Shown: positions 1 through 10,321, numbered from the stretch's first letter. The stretch is 64,000 bases of DNA from Actinomadura macrotermitis (GCF_009604375.1 NZ_WEGH01000004.1:1-64000), one strand, 5' to 3'. Notes: generated by a model not told the origin, from the sequence alone. Made by a program: numbers and translations.

Positions 1-121
1 GCTCACGTGTTACTCACCCGTTCGCCGCTCGAGTACCCCCGAAGGGGCCTTTCCGCTCGACTTGCATGTGTTAAGCACGCCGCCAGCGTTCGTCCTGAGC
101 CAGGATCAAACTCTCCATTAA
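1..121 (-). rRNA. rrs: 16S ribosomal RNA, 5' end (partial)
   Basis: Read on the minus strand, positions 114 down to 101 give the universal 5' 16S motif (AGAGTTTGATCCTG). It is followed by the GGACGAACGCTGGCGGCGTG block and the variable V1 loop, ending in GAACGGGTGAGTAACACGTGAGC at the window edge. The mature 5' end is placed about 7 nt before the AGAGTTTG box by analogy with other bacteria. The short V1 helix with a CCCCTTCGGGGG hairpin is of the kind seen in Actinomadura and related Streptosporangiales. Only about 120 nt of the gene are inside the window, so genus assignment is tentative. Confidence 0.97.
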
Positions 122-306
122 GGTCCATCGCGACAGCCCAGGGGGCGAACCCCGGAACCGCCAAACCTTGAAAGGATCGAAATCCCAGCAAATGCGACCA
201 CCGATATGGTGGCCGACTTGCCTCAAAGAAATCCCCACCGACACTCGAAAGCGCCGGCACGGGGTGATCGAGTCTGTGCTCGATCGTTAAAGGCACTGGC
301 TTTTAA

Positions 307-330
307 CACGCTGTTGAGTTCTCAAGAAAC
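307..330 (-). promoter_or_regulatory. Conserved rrn leader element
   Basis: The transcribed leader between the promoters and 16S carries, on the minus strand, the TTGAGAACTCAACAGCGTG block. This block is widely conserved in actinomycete rRNA leaders and is linked to antitermination and RNase III processing. Its position about 190 nt before the 16S start fits that role. The rest of the leader holds several short hairpin-forming stretches but no reading frame I would call. Confidence 0.7.
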
Positions 331-387
331 GGACACCCACCGCGCCTGTTCCGCTTACGCGGCCCCAGGCTCCGGGGCGACTCATTT

Positions 388-415
388 ACTTTATCAGTTC
401 CGGCCGGTCTGTCAA
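388..415 (-). promoter_or_regulatory. rRNA promoter (proximal)
   Basis: On the minus strand a perfect -35 hexamer TTGACA (415-410) is separated by 16 bp from TAAAGT (393-388). This is the typical form of a strong actinomycete rrn promoter read by the main sigma factor. Transcription would start near position 381 and run through the leader into 16S. Confidence 0.75.
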
Positions 416-644
416 TTTCACCGGCTTTTCCCTGATCCGCCCCGGCCGACGTTCGCTTTCGCGGCGCCTTTCGGAGCGGTGTCGCTATTTCACCAGATCC
501 GGCCCGTTTCGCAAAATCGGGCTTTTTCTGGTCCCGGCACAGCACAACAGGCACGGCGAAATCCGTGTCGGTTGAGACAGTGAGGGTTCCCCATGGGCCG
601 GCCACCACCAACGGCGTCCTGCATCCCTCCGGGGACGAGGAGAC

Positions 645-673
645 AAACTATGCCTTCGCGGAGCGCCCGTCAA
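645..673 (-). promoter_or_regulatory. rRNA promoter (distal)
   Basis: On the minus strand TTGACG (673-668), a 17-bp spacer and TAGTTT (650-645) make a second promoter-like sequence, 257 bp upstream of the proximal one. Tandem promoters are usual for rRNA operons in this group. Other promoters may lie between the two but I could not assign them with confidence. Confidence 0.65.
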
Positions 674-1046
674 ATCGACGGGCCGGGATCCACAGAGCCG
701 GTCATCTCCCCTGCTTGAGCGAGGTTACCTGCCCTGCAGCCCTCTTGCACATGAAACGCCATCTTGTGTTCCACGCCACTGGGGGCATCCCGGCCATGCC
801 GCGCGTATCCCTCTCTCCCTTCGGACCGTTGGGGTGCCGGCCGACAGGCAGCTCGTGGCGTGGCGGCGCTTCCTGCCGTGCAGAGATCGGCCCTGTGCAC
901 TGCGCACGCCCGCCGTCAGGGACAGCCAGGTGAGCGCCTTGGTCCCAGAGCACACTTAGGACCGGCAGCACCGGCTTCGGAAGGTGATGGTTCAGGTCGA
1001 GCGTCCCGTGCCGGTGAAGGTGGCCTGGCCTGGGCGGGATGGCGGG
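674..1046. other. Intergenic stretch, no supported gene
   Basis: About 370 bp lie between the distal rRNA promoter and the first protein gene. Open frames here are short, mutually overlapping and without ribosome binding sites. I see no tRNA, clear hairpin terminator or repeat. Confidence 0.5.
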
Positions 1047-1718
1047 TCAGGGGTTCGCTTCATGCGGGTAGCCGATTCGAGCGGTGTCCTCTTTGAGGTC
1101 TGAGAGGGTGATGTCCGGGTTCAGCGATGCCACGATGCGCTGAGTGAGCGGTTGCAAGGCGTAGACGTGGTGCACGGCCTCGATGTCCACGGTGACCTCG
1201 TAGTTCTCCTCGGCGTATCGCTGGTATGCCTCGGGCCGGCCGTCGGCCAGGACGTCGAACAGCCACTCGGCGCTTTCGTCGTCGTCCGGCAGGGCCTCCA
1301 TGGGGCTGGACTTCCACTCGGTGTCGGCGTGTTCGCGCCAGAAGCACACCGTTGCCAGCGGTGTTCCGTCCGGTTCGCAGAAGGCGGGCTCGGTGACATG
1401 GGCGCGGAACGCCTCAGGCACTGCGTCGAACAGGCCAGGCCATGGCGCCAGGGGCGTCACCCGATACGGGCTCATCGGCGACTCGTGGTCGAAGCCACGG
1501 GCGTAGGCGCCCGCCGGTGAGAAGACGATCGAGTAATCGTTGCCGCATCCGTCGCGCATCGAGGCTATCTCCTCCGTCGGCGACCAGCGCGAGTCGAAGG
1601 AGAAGAAGCGGAACTCCCAGTCCGGGCACAGGATGGCGTCCAGCGTCGCCATGGCGCGGGAGCGATCTCGAACCGCGGGGATGCCGGGGAGCCCGCGGAT
1701 CAGTTCCTCGGTGGACAT
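1047..1718 (-). CDS. Conserved hypothetical protein, 223 aa
   Basis: I do not recognise this family. The product is soluble, acidic and rich in aromatic residues, starting MSTEELIRGLPGIPAVRDRS. A run around residues 30-60 carries DWEFRFFSFDSRW and the motif GCGNDYSIVFS. The C-terminal third has ENYEVTVDIEAVHHVY followed by a basic-acidic tail. The look is that of the small actinomycete proteins that open with a length-conserved EE-RLPGIP-type helix, but no catalytic motif is visible. The ATG at 1718 is chosen because AGGTTGAG lies at good spacing before it; a TTG nine bases further upstream is the only longer alternative. It stands alone between the rRNA promoters and the kinase gene. Confidence 0.7.
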   Translation of the reverse strand: MSTEELIRGLPGIPAVRDRSRAMATLDAILCPDWEFRFFSFDSRWSPTEEIASMRDGCGNDYSIVFSPAGAYARGFDHESPMSPYRVTPLAPWPGLFDAVPEAFRAHVTEPAFCEPDGTPLATVCFWREHADTEWKSSPMEALPDDDESAEWLFDVLADGRPEAYQRYAEENYEVTVDIEAVHHVYALQPLTQRIVASLNPDITLSDLKEDTARIGYPHEANP

Positions 1719-1900
1719 GCCGCTCAACCTACGAGTACGGCGTCGAACCGGTCTGCCAGGTCAGCGGCATGCACGCGCGACCGCGTTATGGCGGCACTTC
1801 CAAGGCCGGTGGACCGTCTGACGGGCAGGATGAGCGGAAGCCGGTGAGGCAGCTGTAGGTCAGGGCGGTCGGCGGTGAGCAGGGCGGTCCGCTCCCTCGC

Positions 1901-3370
<1,470 letters not shown>

Positions 3371-3469
3371 CGTGTCTCCACCCGTCGCGAACACCAGTGC
3401 CGCACATTCCACCAGAAAGCGCCTTCTTACACCGGTGATCGCCGACGAGTCGCTCGACACATCGCCGGG

Positions 3470-4126
3470 TTAGGCCAGCACCCCGTACGGCTCGGCGGTG
3501 TCGTGCATCCGCCAGAGGCGATCGGCGACGGTGCCGGGTTCGTGGTGGAGCCCGTCCCCCACCGCGCCGACGACCACGAGGTGGGCGGCGTGCAGCGGGG
3601 TGCCGGCGAGGGCCTGGGACAGCAGCGCGGTGTAGGCCCGCTCCGCCGCCCCGGCGACGGCGCTCGCCGCGCGGTCGGGGTTCGGGCGTTCCACGGCCCC
3701 GCCGGTGACGAACAGCAGCGTTCCGCGTCCGGCCGCGCGCATGGCCGGCAGGACGGCCCGCACCGCTGCGGCGGCGCCGACCACGTTCAGCGCCAGTGCT
3801 CCTGCCAGGTCGCCGGCTCCGGTCTCCAGCACCGGTTTGATCAGGCCGATGTCCGGCAGCGGGCTGAAGCACAGCACCTCCGCCGGGCCCTGCCGTTCGG
3901 CGAGCGCCGCCAGCGCCCGTTCGACAGAGGGCGGGTCGCCGGCGTCGGCTGGGTGCGACTCCACCGGGATGCCGTCCCCGGCCAGGTCTTCGGCCAGGGC
4001 GGCGAGCCGGCCGGGATGGCGGGCGACGAGCCCGACGGCGTGGCCGGCGCGGGCGAAGCGCCGCGCCACCGAGGCACCCACTCCGGGGCCCGCGCCGACG
4101 ATGTGCACCGGTCCGGGATTGTGCAT
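3470..4126 (-). CDS. Atypical SDR-family oxidoreductase, 218 aa
   Basis: The N-terminus has a Rossmann motif (VGAGPGVGASVARRFARAG), NAD(P)-binding glycines spaced as in classical short-chain dehydrogenases, and ALNVVGAAAAVRAVLPAM in the place of the usual NVxG segment. The catalytic YxxxK is missing: after the FVTGGAV strand the helix reads AASAVAGAAERAY, so the Tyr and Lys are not in place. It may be a nucleotide-sensing SDR or use a changed mechanism, and dehydrogenase activity is doubtful. The second ATG is used as the start because AAAGGAGCGG lies just before it. It is divergent from an XRE regulator at 4347, which probably controls it. Confidence 0.85.
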   Translation of the reverse strand: MHNPGPVHIVGAGPGVGASVARRFARAGHAVGLVARHPGRLAALAEDLAGDGIPVESHPADAGDPPSVERALAALAERQGPAEVLCFSPLPDIGLIKPVLETGAGDLAGALALNVVGAAAAVRAVLPAMRAAGRGTLLFVTGGAVERPNPDRAASAVAGAAERAYTALLSQALAGTPLHAAHLVVVGAVGDGLHHEPGTVADRLWRMHDTAEPYGVLA

Positions 4127-4140
4127 GTCCGCTCCTTTGC

Positions 4141-4284
4141 TCACCGGTCACGCCTTGGGGGAAGAGGGCTCCGGGCCGGTCGGCCGGCCCTCTGGGCGAG
4201 CGCCTTGCTCATCTCCTTGGAGGCGCCGCACAGCCCGAGGCCGGACATGCGCCCGCTTTCCGGCGTGATCGTCCAGGTCTTCAT
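4141..4284 (-). CDS. Possible 47-aa peptide coupled to the SDR gene
   Basis: A short frame (MKTWTITPESGRMSGLGLCG and on, ending in an Arg/Pro-rich tail) begins with ATG after GGTTGAGG. Its stop lies 14 bp before the SDR start, and the shared stretch GGTGAGCAAAGGAGCGG could couple the two. The peptide matches no family I know and has one cysteine. It could be a real leader or small protein, or simply an untranslated region of the SDR transcript. Confidence 0.3.
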   Translation of the reverse strand: MKTWTITPESGRMSGLGLCGASKEMSKALAQRAGRPARSPLPPRRDR

Positions 4285-4346
4285 GCCTCAACCCTGCGCG
4301 GGCCTCCGTCCCGGGACCAGCACCCTCCCAGGGTTACCCTCGGGCC

Positions 4347-5132
4347 ATGGCGACCGACGGGCTTCTCGGAGAGTTCCTCAAGGCCCGGCGAGGACGGGTC
4401 CGGCCCTCGCGTGCGGCCCTGCCCGCGTCCGGGCGGCGCCGCGTCCCGGGGCTGCGCCGGGACGAGCTGGCCCTGCTGGCCGGGATCAGCGAGCCGTATC
4501 TGACCCGGCTGGAACAGGGCGTCGACCGGCACCCGTCGCCGCAGGTGCTGCGGGCGCTCGCGCGGGCGCTGGAGCTGGACGCCGACGCCACGGCGCACCT
4601 GTTCGCGCTCGCCGACCCCGATCCGGTGCGGCTCCCCGGCGACGAGGTCGCCCCGGACGTCCGGCGGCTGCTCGACACCTGGGCCGAGAGCCCGGCGTAC
4701 GTGCGCAACCGGCGGCTCGACGTGCTGGCCGCGAACAAGCGGGCCCGCGCGCTCGCCCCCATGTACGAGCCCGGACGCAACCTGGCCCGCGGCGTGTTCC
4801 TCGATCGGGAGGCCCGCCGGCTGTTCCCGGACTGGCCTGCGATCGCCGCGCAGACCGCCGCGGCCCTGCGCGCCGAGGCCGGCCCGCGTGATCCGGAAAC
4901 CGCGCGGCTCGTCGCCGAACTGGAGGCGGACGAGGACTTCCGCCGGCTGTGGGCGCGGCACGACGCGCGCCCCTCCCGCGACGAGCTGAAGCGGTTCGCG
5001 CATCCGGTCGTCGGAGAGCTCGCCCTGCGGCGGCAGTCGCTCACGGTCGGCGGCGCCGAGCAGCAAGTGATCATCGTCTACCAGGCGGAGCCGGGAAGCG
5101 CGTCCGAGGCGGCCCTCGCCCGGCTGCTGTGA
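4347..5132 (+). CDS. XRE regulator with MmyB-like ligand domain
   Basis: Residues 1-75 form a helix-turn-helix of the XRE type (RRVPGLRRDELALLAGISEPY, then LTRLEQGVDRHPSPQVLRAL). Residues 90-260 match the MmyB-like domain, a PAS-like fold known from regulators that bind fatty acids or other small hydrophobic ligands. Motifs seen include the segment around YVRNRRLDVLAANKRA and the late RLVAELEADEDFRRLWARHD. The length is usual for the family. The gene points away from the SDR at 4126, and these regulators normally repress the enzyme they face. The stop lies 3 bp from the end of the convergent gene at 5135. Confidence 0.92.
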   Translation: MATDGLLGEFLKARRGRVRPSRAALPASGRRRVPGLRRDELALLAGISEPYLTRLEQGVDRHPSPQVLRALARALELDADATAHLFALADPDPVRLPGDEVAPDVRRLLDTWAESPAYVRNRRLDVLAANKRARALAPMYEPGRNLARGVFLDREARRLFPDWPAIAAQTAAALRAEAGPRDPETARLVAELEADEDFRRLWARHDARPSRDELKRFAHPVVGELALRRQSLTVGGAEQQVIIVYQAEPGSASEAALARLL

Positions 5133-5134
5133 CC

Positions 5135-5470
5135 TCAGCCTCCGGCGAGGGCGATGAGCTTGATGAAGACCAGCTCGGGGTCGGTGGTGAGGTCGACGGT
5201 CTCGTCCAGGGACTCGGCCTGGCGGTCGCCGACGAGCATGAAGAAACCGTTGCCCTCGAAGGCCCGTTCGGCGAGGTCGGCCTGGCGCTCCCAGTCGACG
5301 CGGTGCGGGTCCGGTTGGACGAGCCGGTGCGCGTTGGCGCGGGCGACCTCCTCGCGGACGCGCAGCCGGATGAGTTCCCGGACGGTCATCGCCGCGGGCA
5401 GGTCCGCGACCTGGAACTCGGCCAGGGGCTTGCCGGAGGGGGTCTCGTCGCGGAAGGTCACGGCGGGCAT
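5135..5470 (-). CDS. Small protein partner of the DUF4132 gene, 111 aa
   Basis: The product begins MPAVTFRDETPSGKPLAEFQ and continues with a strand-helix pattern (MTVRELIRLRVREEVARANA) and an acidic C-terminus ending VFIKLIALAGG. The start ATG overlaps the stop of the 816-aa gene as TGATG, so the two are translationally coupled. The N-terminal half looks like a beta-grasp-like or ubiquitin-like module (TVRELIRLRV), but this is only an impression from the pattern. Small genes of this kind accompany DUF4132 proteins in other actinomycetes as far as I recall. Function unknown. Confidence 0.8.
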   Translation of the reverse strand: MPAVTFRDETPSGKPLAEFQVADLPAAMTVRELIRLRVREEVARANAHRLVQPDPHRVDWERQADLAERAFEGNGFFMLVGDRQAESLDETVDLTTDPELVFIKLIALAGG

Positions 5471-7920
5471 CAGGCGCCTCGTTTCAGCTGGGTCAGGATC
5501 GTCTCGTCGGTGATCGTGGTGTCGGCGGCGAGCAGGAACGCCTTGCTGAGGATCAGCGACAGGCGCTCGTCCTCGAACGGCAGGAAGACCTTGCCGGGTT
5601 TGCGGCCGGGCGCCTCGACGATGCACAGGTAGGTGTCGTCGGGCTCCATCAGGATGTTCGCCGAGCCCAGGTGGATCCGGTAGGTGCGCAGGTCGCCACG
5701 GACCACCAGGAACCGGCCGTCCAGGGTGCAGCGGTCGGCGATGCGGGTGCGCGGCAGGAGACGCGCCAGCACGTCGCGGCGGGATTCGGCGGACGGGGTG
5801 AGCGGCCCGAACGACGCCGTCCGCCAGTAGTCGTGGTGGCGGCGCTCGCCCCGGTCGATCCAGTCGGGGTCGGTGGCGATGGAGGTGACCGCGATGAACA
5901 GGTCGATGTCGCGCATCGCCTCGCTGAACACCTCCGCCGGGACGTCGGCGAGGGGCGCCTCCGCCCAGCGGTTGCCGTGCGCGCGCTCGAAGCGGACCTG
6001 GTCGGTGACGGCGTAGGCGGGGCGCCAGTCCCGTTCGTCCTGTTCGGCCGCCTCGTGGTGGAGGCAGGCGCGCCATTGCCCGTCGCCGAAGACGCCCCGC
6101 GCGGTGCCGTCATGGCCGCCGTCGTAGCTGCCGAGGTGGTTGGTCTGCCAGTCGCGGCCCTTGATGAGTGCGTAGAGCTGCGGGTAGCGGACGATGTGCG
6201 CGGCGAACCGGTTGGAGTAGACGCGGGTCGCCTCCTCGGCGGGGGTGAGCAGGTAGATCTCGCGGAACGCCTGCTTGAAGGGCTGGCGGACCTCGTGGAC
6301 GGTGACGATGGTGCGCCAGGCGCGGACCTCGTCGGTGGTGGCGCGGATCGGGTGCCACAGGCGGACCTCGGCGCCGGGCGGGACCTCCTTGAGGGCGGGC
6401 AGGACGGCCTCGCCGTCGATCTCCCAGATGAGCGCGCGGGCGACGGCGCCGACGACGGGATGCTCCAGGTAGTGGCGGCGCCATTCGTCGTAGGTCCAGG
6501 TGTGGGCGGTGGACAGCACGGCCTCGATGCGGGCGCGGGCCGCCGACAGCGTGCCGCGGACCTGCTTGGCGAGGGCCTTCAGCTCCCGGACGCCGGCCGA
6601 GTCCTTGATCGCGGCGGGCGGGGTGCGGGTGGTGCGGCCCTCGGCCGAGGTGTAGGTGAGGCGGACGGTGTGGGCGTCGGCGATCGCGAGGGTCGCCTGG
6701 TGGCCGTCGACCTGCCTGGTCAGGGTGCCGTCCGCGGCCAGGCCGTGCGTGGGGACGCTGCGTTCGGCGAGCTGGCGGGGCGTGATGCCCTGCCGTTCGG
6801 ACGCCGCCCGGATCGCGGTGTCGACCTGCTTGCGGACGCCCCGGTGCCGGAGCGTCCCGGCCAGCCGCGTCAGCGCCGCGAGGGCGGCCGGGTCGTCGAT
6901 CGCGCCGAGCGCGTTGGCGGCGGCCGAGGCGAGCTTGGGGTCGGTGTAGACGTAGGGCGGGGTGCCCGCGCGGACGACCAGGGCGTGCAGCAGCTCCACC
7001 GGGGCGGTGCCGAGCGCGGCGGCCCAGATGGCGCCGCGCGCGACATCGCTGTCGGCGTCGTGCACGAGGTAGGTGTACTCGTGGTCGCCGTACCAGGGTT
7101 TGTCGACGCCGTCGGTGACGGAGGAGCGCGGCTCGTCCTCGGCGAGGCGCCGCACGACCTCGGTGAGCGCCTCCGCCGCGCCCGTTTCCTCGATCAGGTC
7201 GGCGCAGCGGGCGCGCCAGCGCTGCGAGGGGCGCGGGGAGGTGAGCGACTTCAGGTGCCAGAGCAGGTCGGCGGCGCCGGTGAGGGCGAGCAGCGGCTCG
7301 GCCCACGGGCTGCGCGGCGCGACGAACCCGTCCGGCAGGTCGGTGCCCTCGGCGATGACGCGGAGTTTCAGCAGCTCCTTGGCGGCGGCGTCATCGCGGA
7401 TCGCGTCGTGGGCGGCGCGCAGGGGTGCGGCGAGCTCGCGCAGGGTGGCGGTGTCGGCGGTGCGCAGCGCGGAGCGGGCGACGTTCAGCGGGAGCCGGTA
7501 GGACCAGGAGCCGTCGTCGCGCTCGGCGATCCGGCGGAGCAGCAGGGCGATCTCGCGGGGCGTCCAGCCGCCGACGCGGTCGATCAGCGGCCCCGCGGCC
7601 GGATGCGGCCAGTCGCCCTGCAGGTCGAAGATGTGGTCGGCCAGGACCAGGAACAGCAGCGCGGCCTTGCGGTCGGCGTCGCCGCCCTCGATGAGGCGCT
7701 CGTCGATCTCGGCGGCGCGCACCCGCATGACCTCGGTCAGCTCCTCCCAGCGGGCGCGGCGCCGCCCGGTGAGGGGGTAGCAGGCGTCGCGCCGGGCGGA
7801 CGTCTCGCGCTGCAGGTCCAGCAGGGACGACAGCCAGCGGGTGCGGTCCAGGGCGGCCAGGCGGAGGTCGTCGAGGCCGTCGCCGCGGAGCGTCTCGCGG
7901 GCGAGCAGTTCGTGCAGCAT
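5470..7920 (-). CDS. DUF4132 domain protein, 816 aa
   Basis: The C-terminal half carries the marks of the DUF4132 family: WRTIVTVHEVRQPFKQAFRE, the RDWQTNHLGSYDGG segment, and the closing block FEDERLSLILSKAFLLAADT followed by ITDETILTQLKRG. The N-terminal 400 residues are alpha-helical, with repeated helices such as AAANALGAIDDPAALAALTR that suggest HEAT-like armadillo packing. The protein is soluble with no signal peptide. The biochemical role of DUF4132 proteins is not known; some are linked to MolR-type regulators in enterobacteria. The ATG at 7920 follows no strong ribosome binding site. The downstream 111-aa gene is coupled to it. Confidence 0.85.
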   Translation of the reverse strand: MLHELLARETLRGDGLDDLRLAALDRTRWLSSLLDLQRETSARRDACYPLTGRRRARWEELTEVMRVRAAEIDERLIEGGDADRKAALLFLVLADHIFDLQGDWPHPAAGPLIDRVGGWTPREIALLLRRIAERDDGSWSYRLPLNVARSALRTADTATLRELAAPLRAAHDAIRDDAAAKELLKLRVIAEGTDLPDGFVAPRSPWAEPLLALTGAADLLWHLKSLTSPRPSQRWRARCADLIEETGAAEALTEVVRRLAEDEPRSSVTDGVDKPWYGDHEYTYLVHDADSDVARGAIWAAALGTAPVELLHALVVRAGTPPYVYTDPKLASAAANALGAIDDPAALAALTRLAGTLRHRGVRKQVDTAIRAASERQGITPRQLAERSVPTHGLAADGTLTRQVDGHQATLAIADAHTVRLTYTSAEGRTTRTPPAAIKDSAGVRELKALAKQVRGTLSAARARIEAVLSTAHTWTYDEWRRHYLEHPVVGAVARALIWEIDGEAVLPALKEVPPGAEVRLWHPIRATTDEVRAWRTIVTVHEVRQPFKQAFREIYLLTPAEEATRVYSNRFAAHIVRYPQLYALIKGRDWQTNHLGSYDGGHDGTARGVFGDGQWRACLHHEAAEQDERDWRPAYAVTDQVRFERAHGNRWAEAPLADVPAEVFSEAMRDIDLFIAVTSIATDPDWIDRGERRHHDYWRTASFGPLTPSAESRRDVLARLLPRTRIADRCTLDGRFLVVRGDLRTYRIHLGSANILMEPDDTYLCIVEAPGRKPGKVFLPFEDERLSLILSKAFLLAADTTITDETILTQLKRGA

Positions 7921-8018
7921 GGAACGATCCTGGCAGCGGGGTCGGACATCTGGCCCGCTGACCCAATGGTCACTTACGCTCGGACCGACGGCACACGGCG
8001 ATCACTCGGGGACGGCAG

Positions 8019-9476
8019 ATGGGCACTGCGCACAGCGTTGTCATCATCGGGGCGGGATTCGGCGGCATCGGCATGGCGATCCGGCTGAAGCAGTCCGGCG
8101 TCGACGACCTGGTGGTGCTGGAGAAGGCCGGCGGCCTCGGCGGCACCTGGCGCGACAACACCTACCCCGGCGCGGCCTGCGACGTCCCCTCGCACCTGTA
8201 CTCCTTCTCCTTCGAGCCGCGGACCGACTGGAGCCGCCGCTTCCCGCAGCAGCCGGAGATCCTGGAGTACCTGTGGCACTGCGCCCGCAAGTACGAGGTG
8301 CTGCCGCACATCCGGTTCGGCACCGAGGTGCTCGGCGCGCGGTTCGACGAGGACGCCGCGCTCTGGCGGGTGTCGACCGAGGACGGCGAGCTGACGGCGC
8401 GGGTGCTGGTCTCGGCGTGCGGGCAGCTCAACCGGCCCGCGCTGCCGCCGATCCCGGGCCGGGACGGGTTCGCCGGGGAGTCCTTCCACTCGGCCCGCTG
8501 GGACCACGGCGCCGACCTGGCCGGCAAGCGCGTCGCGGTCGTCGGGACGGGCGCGAGCGCGGTCCAGATCGTCCCGGAGATCGCCGGGACGGCGGCGTCG
8601 CTCACCCTGTTCCAGCGCTCGGCGCCCTACGTGATCCCCAAGCCGGACCGGCCCTACCGGGAGTGGGAGAAGGCGCTGCTGGCCGCCGTCCCCGGCGCGC
8701 ACGCGCTCAGCCGCGCCAAGGTCTACGCGCTGTACGAGTCGCGCGCGCTCGCGTTCGTGAAGTACCCCAGGCTGATGTCGGTGATGAACCGGCAGTTCCT
8801 CAGGTCGCTGAAAGCGCAGGTCGGCGACCCGGCGCTGCGCGAGGCGCTCGTCCCGGACTACCCGATGGGCTGCAAGCGCATCCTCATCTCCAACGACTAC
8901 TACCCCGCGCTCACCCGCCCGGACGTGGACGTGGTGACCGCGCCGATCGAGCGGATCACCGCGGACGGGATCGTCACCACGGACGGGACCCACCCCGCCG
9001 ACGTGATCATCTATGCGACCGGGTTCGAGTCCACCGGCTTCCTGGCGCCGATGCGCATCACCGGCCGGGACGGGCGCGAGCTCAGCGAGGCGTGGCGAGG
9101 CGGCGCCGAGGCCCACCTCGGCATCACCGTCAGCGGCTTCCCGAACCTGTTCCTGCTGTACGGGCCCTACACCAACCTCGGCCACAACTCGATCATCTAC
9201 ATGCTGGAGTCGCAGTTCCGGTACGTGCTCGGCTGCCTGGAGGCGCTGCGCGCGCACCGGCTGGAGTGGATCGAGGTCCGGCCAGACGTGCAGGACGCGT
9301 TCGGCCGCGAGATGCAGGAGCGGCTGCGCGGCACCGTGTGGGAGGCCGGCTGCGAGAGCTGGTACATGACGGCCGAGGGGAAGGTCGTCAACAACTGGCC
9401 CGGGTTCACCTTCGCCTACCGGCGCGCGACCCGGCGCCCCGACCCCCGCCACTTCCGGGCCCGCCGGGCGTCCTAG
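8019..9476 (+). CDS. FAD-dependent monooxygenase, Baeyer-Villiger type
   Basis: The protein has the two-dinucleotide fold of class B flavoprotein monooxygenases. An FAD site GAGFGGIGMAIRL is at residues 11-23, the Baeyer-Villiger fingerprint FxGxxxHxxxW is present as FAGESFHSARWD around residue 157, and the NADPH site GTGASAVQ follows at about residue 186. DVIIYATGFEST near 330 is the conserved late ATG motif. The 485-aa length is usual. It would convert ketones to esters or oxidise heteroatoms using NADPH and oxygen. An SDR begins 10 bp downstream, a common pairing in which the SDR makes or consumes the ketone. GGGGACGG before the ATG supports the start. Confidence 0.93.
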   Translation: MGTAHSVVIIGAGFGGIGMAIRLKQSGVDDLVVLEKAGGLGGTWRDNTYPGAACDVPSHLYSFSFEPRTDWSRRFPQQPEILEYLWHCARKYEVLPHIRFGTEVLGARFDEDAALWRVSTEDGELTARVLVSACGQLNRPALPPIPGRDGFAGESFHSARWDHGADLAGKRVAVVGTGASAVQIVPEIAGTAASLTLFQRSAPYVIPKPDRPYREWEKALLAAVPGAHALSRAKVYALYESRALAFVKYPRLMSVMNRQFLRSLKAQVGDPALREALVPDYPMGCKRILISNDYYPALTRPDVDVVTAPIERITADGIVTTDGTHPADVIIYATGFESTGFLAPMRITGRDGRELSEAWRGGAEAHLGITVSGFPNLFLLYGPYTNLGHNSIIYMLESQFRYVLGCLEALRAHRLEWIEVRPDVQDAFGREMQERLRGTVWEAGCESWYMTAEGKVVNNWPGFTFAYRRATRRPDPRHFRARRAS

Positions 9477-9485
9477 TCTCGGGGC

Positions 9486-10253
9486 ATGCCCACTGCTCTC
9501 ATCACCGGCGCCACGGCGGGGATCGGCGCCGCCTTCGCCCGCCGCCTGGCCGCCGACGGATTCGACCTGGTGCTCGTCGCCCGCGACAAGGACCGGCTGG
9601 CCGAAAGCGCCGCCGGCCTGCACGACCGGTACGCCGTGCGCGCCGAGGTGCTCGCCGCCGACCTGTCCACCGACGCCGGGATCGGCGCCGTCGAGGAACG
9701 CGTCCGCGCCGGCGTCGACCTCGTCGTCAACAACGCCGGCTTCGGCAACAAGGGCGCGTTCCTGGACGTGCCGGTCGGCGACGAGACCACCATGCTGAAG
9801 GTGCACTGCGAGGCGGTGCTGCGGATCACCTCGGCGGCGCTGCCCGGCATGCTGGAGCGCGGCCGCGGCGGGATCGTCAACGTCTCGTCGGTCGCGGCGT
9901 TCGCGACGCGCGGCACCTACGGCGCGTCCAAGGCGTGGGTGGTCAGCTTCAGCCAGGGCGTCGCGCAGGACATCGCCGGCCGCGCCGGGGGCCGGGTGCG
10001 GGTCATGGCGCTCTGCCCGGGATTCGTGCCGACCGAGTTCCACCAGCGCGCGCAGATGGACGTGTCGGGCGTCCCGTCGTTCATGTGGCTGAAGCCGGAC
10101 TACCTGGTCGACCACGCCCTGCGCGACCTGCGGCGCGGCGTCGTCGTCAGCGTGCCGGGGCCGCAGTACAAGGCGCTGGTGGCGGCGGCGAAGCTGATCC
10201 CGGCGGGTCTGGCGGGCCGCCTGTCGTCCCGGACCGGCCGCCGCTACGACTGA
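9486..10253 (+). CDS. Short-chain dehydrogenase/reductase, 255 aa
   Basis: A classical SDR with TGATAGIGAAFARRLA at residues 8-23, NNAGFG near 85, the catalytic serine in NVSSVAAF and the active-site pair in TYGASKAW (YxxxK), so all catalytic residues are present. The 255-aa length and the late PTEFHQRA loop are typical of the SDH/retinol-type subgroup. It follows the Baeyer-Villiger monooxygenase by 10 bp and is probably co-transcribed, acting on the same alcohol/ketone pair. No membrane segment or signal peptide. Confidence 0.92.
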   Translation: MPTALITGATAGIGAAFARRLAADGFDLVLVARDKDRLAESAAGLHDRYAVRAEVLAADLSTDAGIGAVEERVRAGVDLVVNNAGFGNKGAFLDVPVGDETTMLKVHCEAVLRITSAALPGMLERGRGGIVNVSSVAAFATRGTYGASKAWVVSFSQGVAQDIAGRAGGRVRVMALCPGFVPTEFHQRAQMDVSGVPSFMWLKPDYLVDHALRDLRRGVVVSVPGPQYKALVAAAKLIPAGLAGRLSSRTGRRYD

Positions 10254-10321
10254 GCGGTGATGCGGTCCTGGGGCCCTTGTGCGGGAGTGCCCGGCACGGC
10301 AGGGTGACAGGTCGCGCCGGC

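Noticed and set aside
120..1046. Short frames in the rrn promoter and leader region
   Set aside because: They overlap conserved rRNA promoter and leader sequences and lack binding sites.
4185..4284. The 47-codon frame as a lasso or lanthipeptide precursor
   Set aside because: It has one Cys and few Ser/Thr at the C-terminal end, and no maturation enzyme is nearby.
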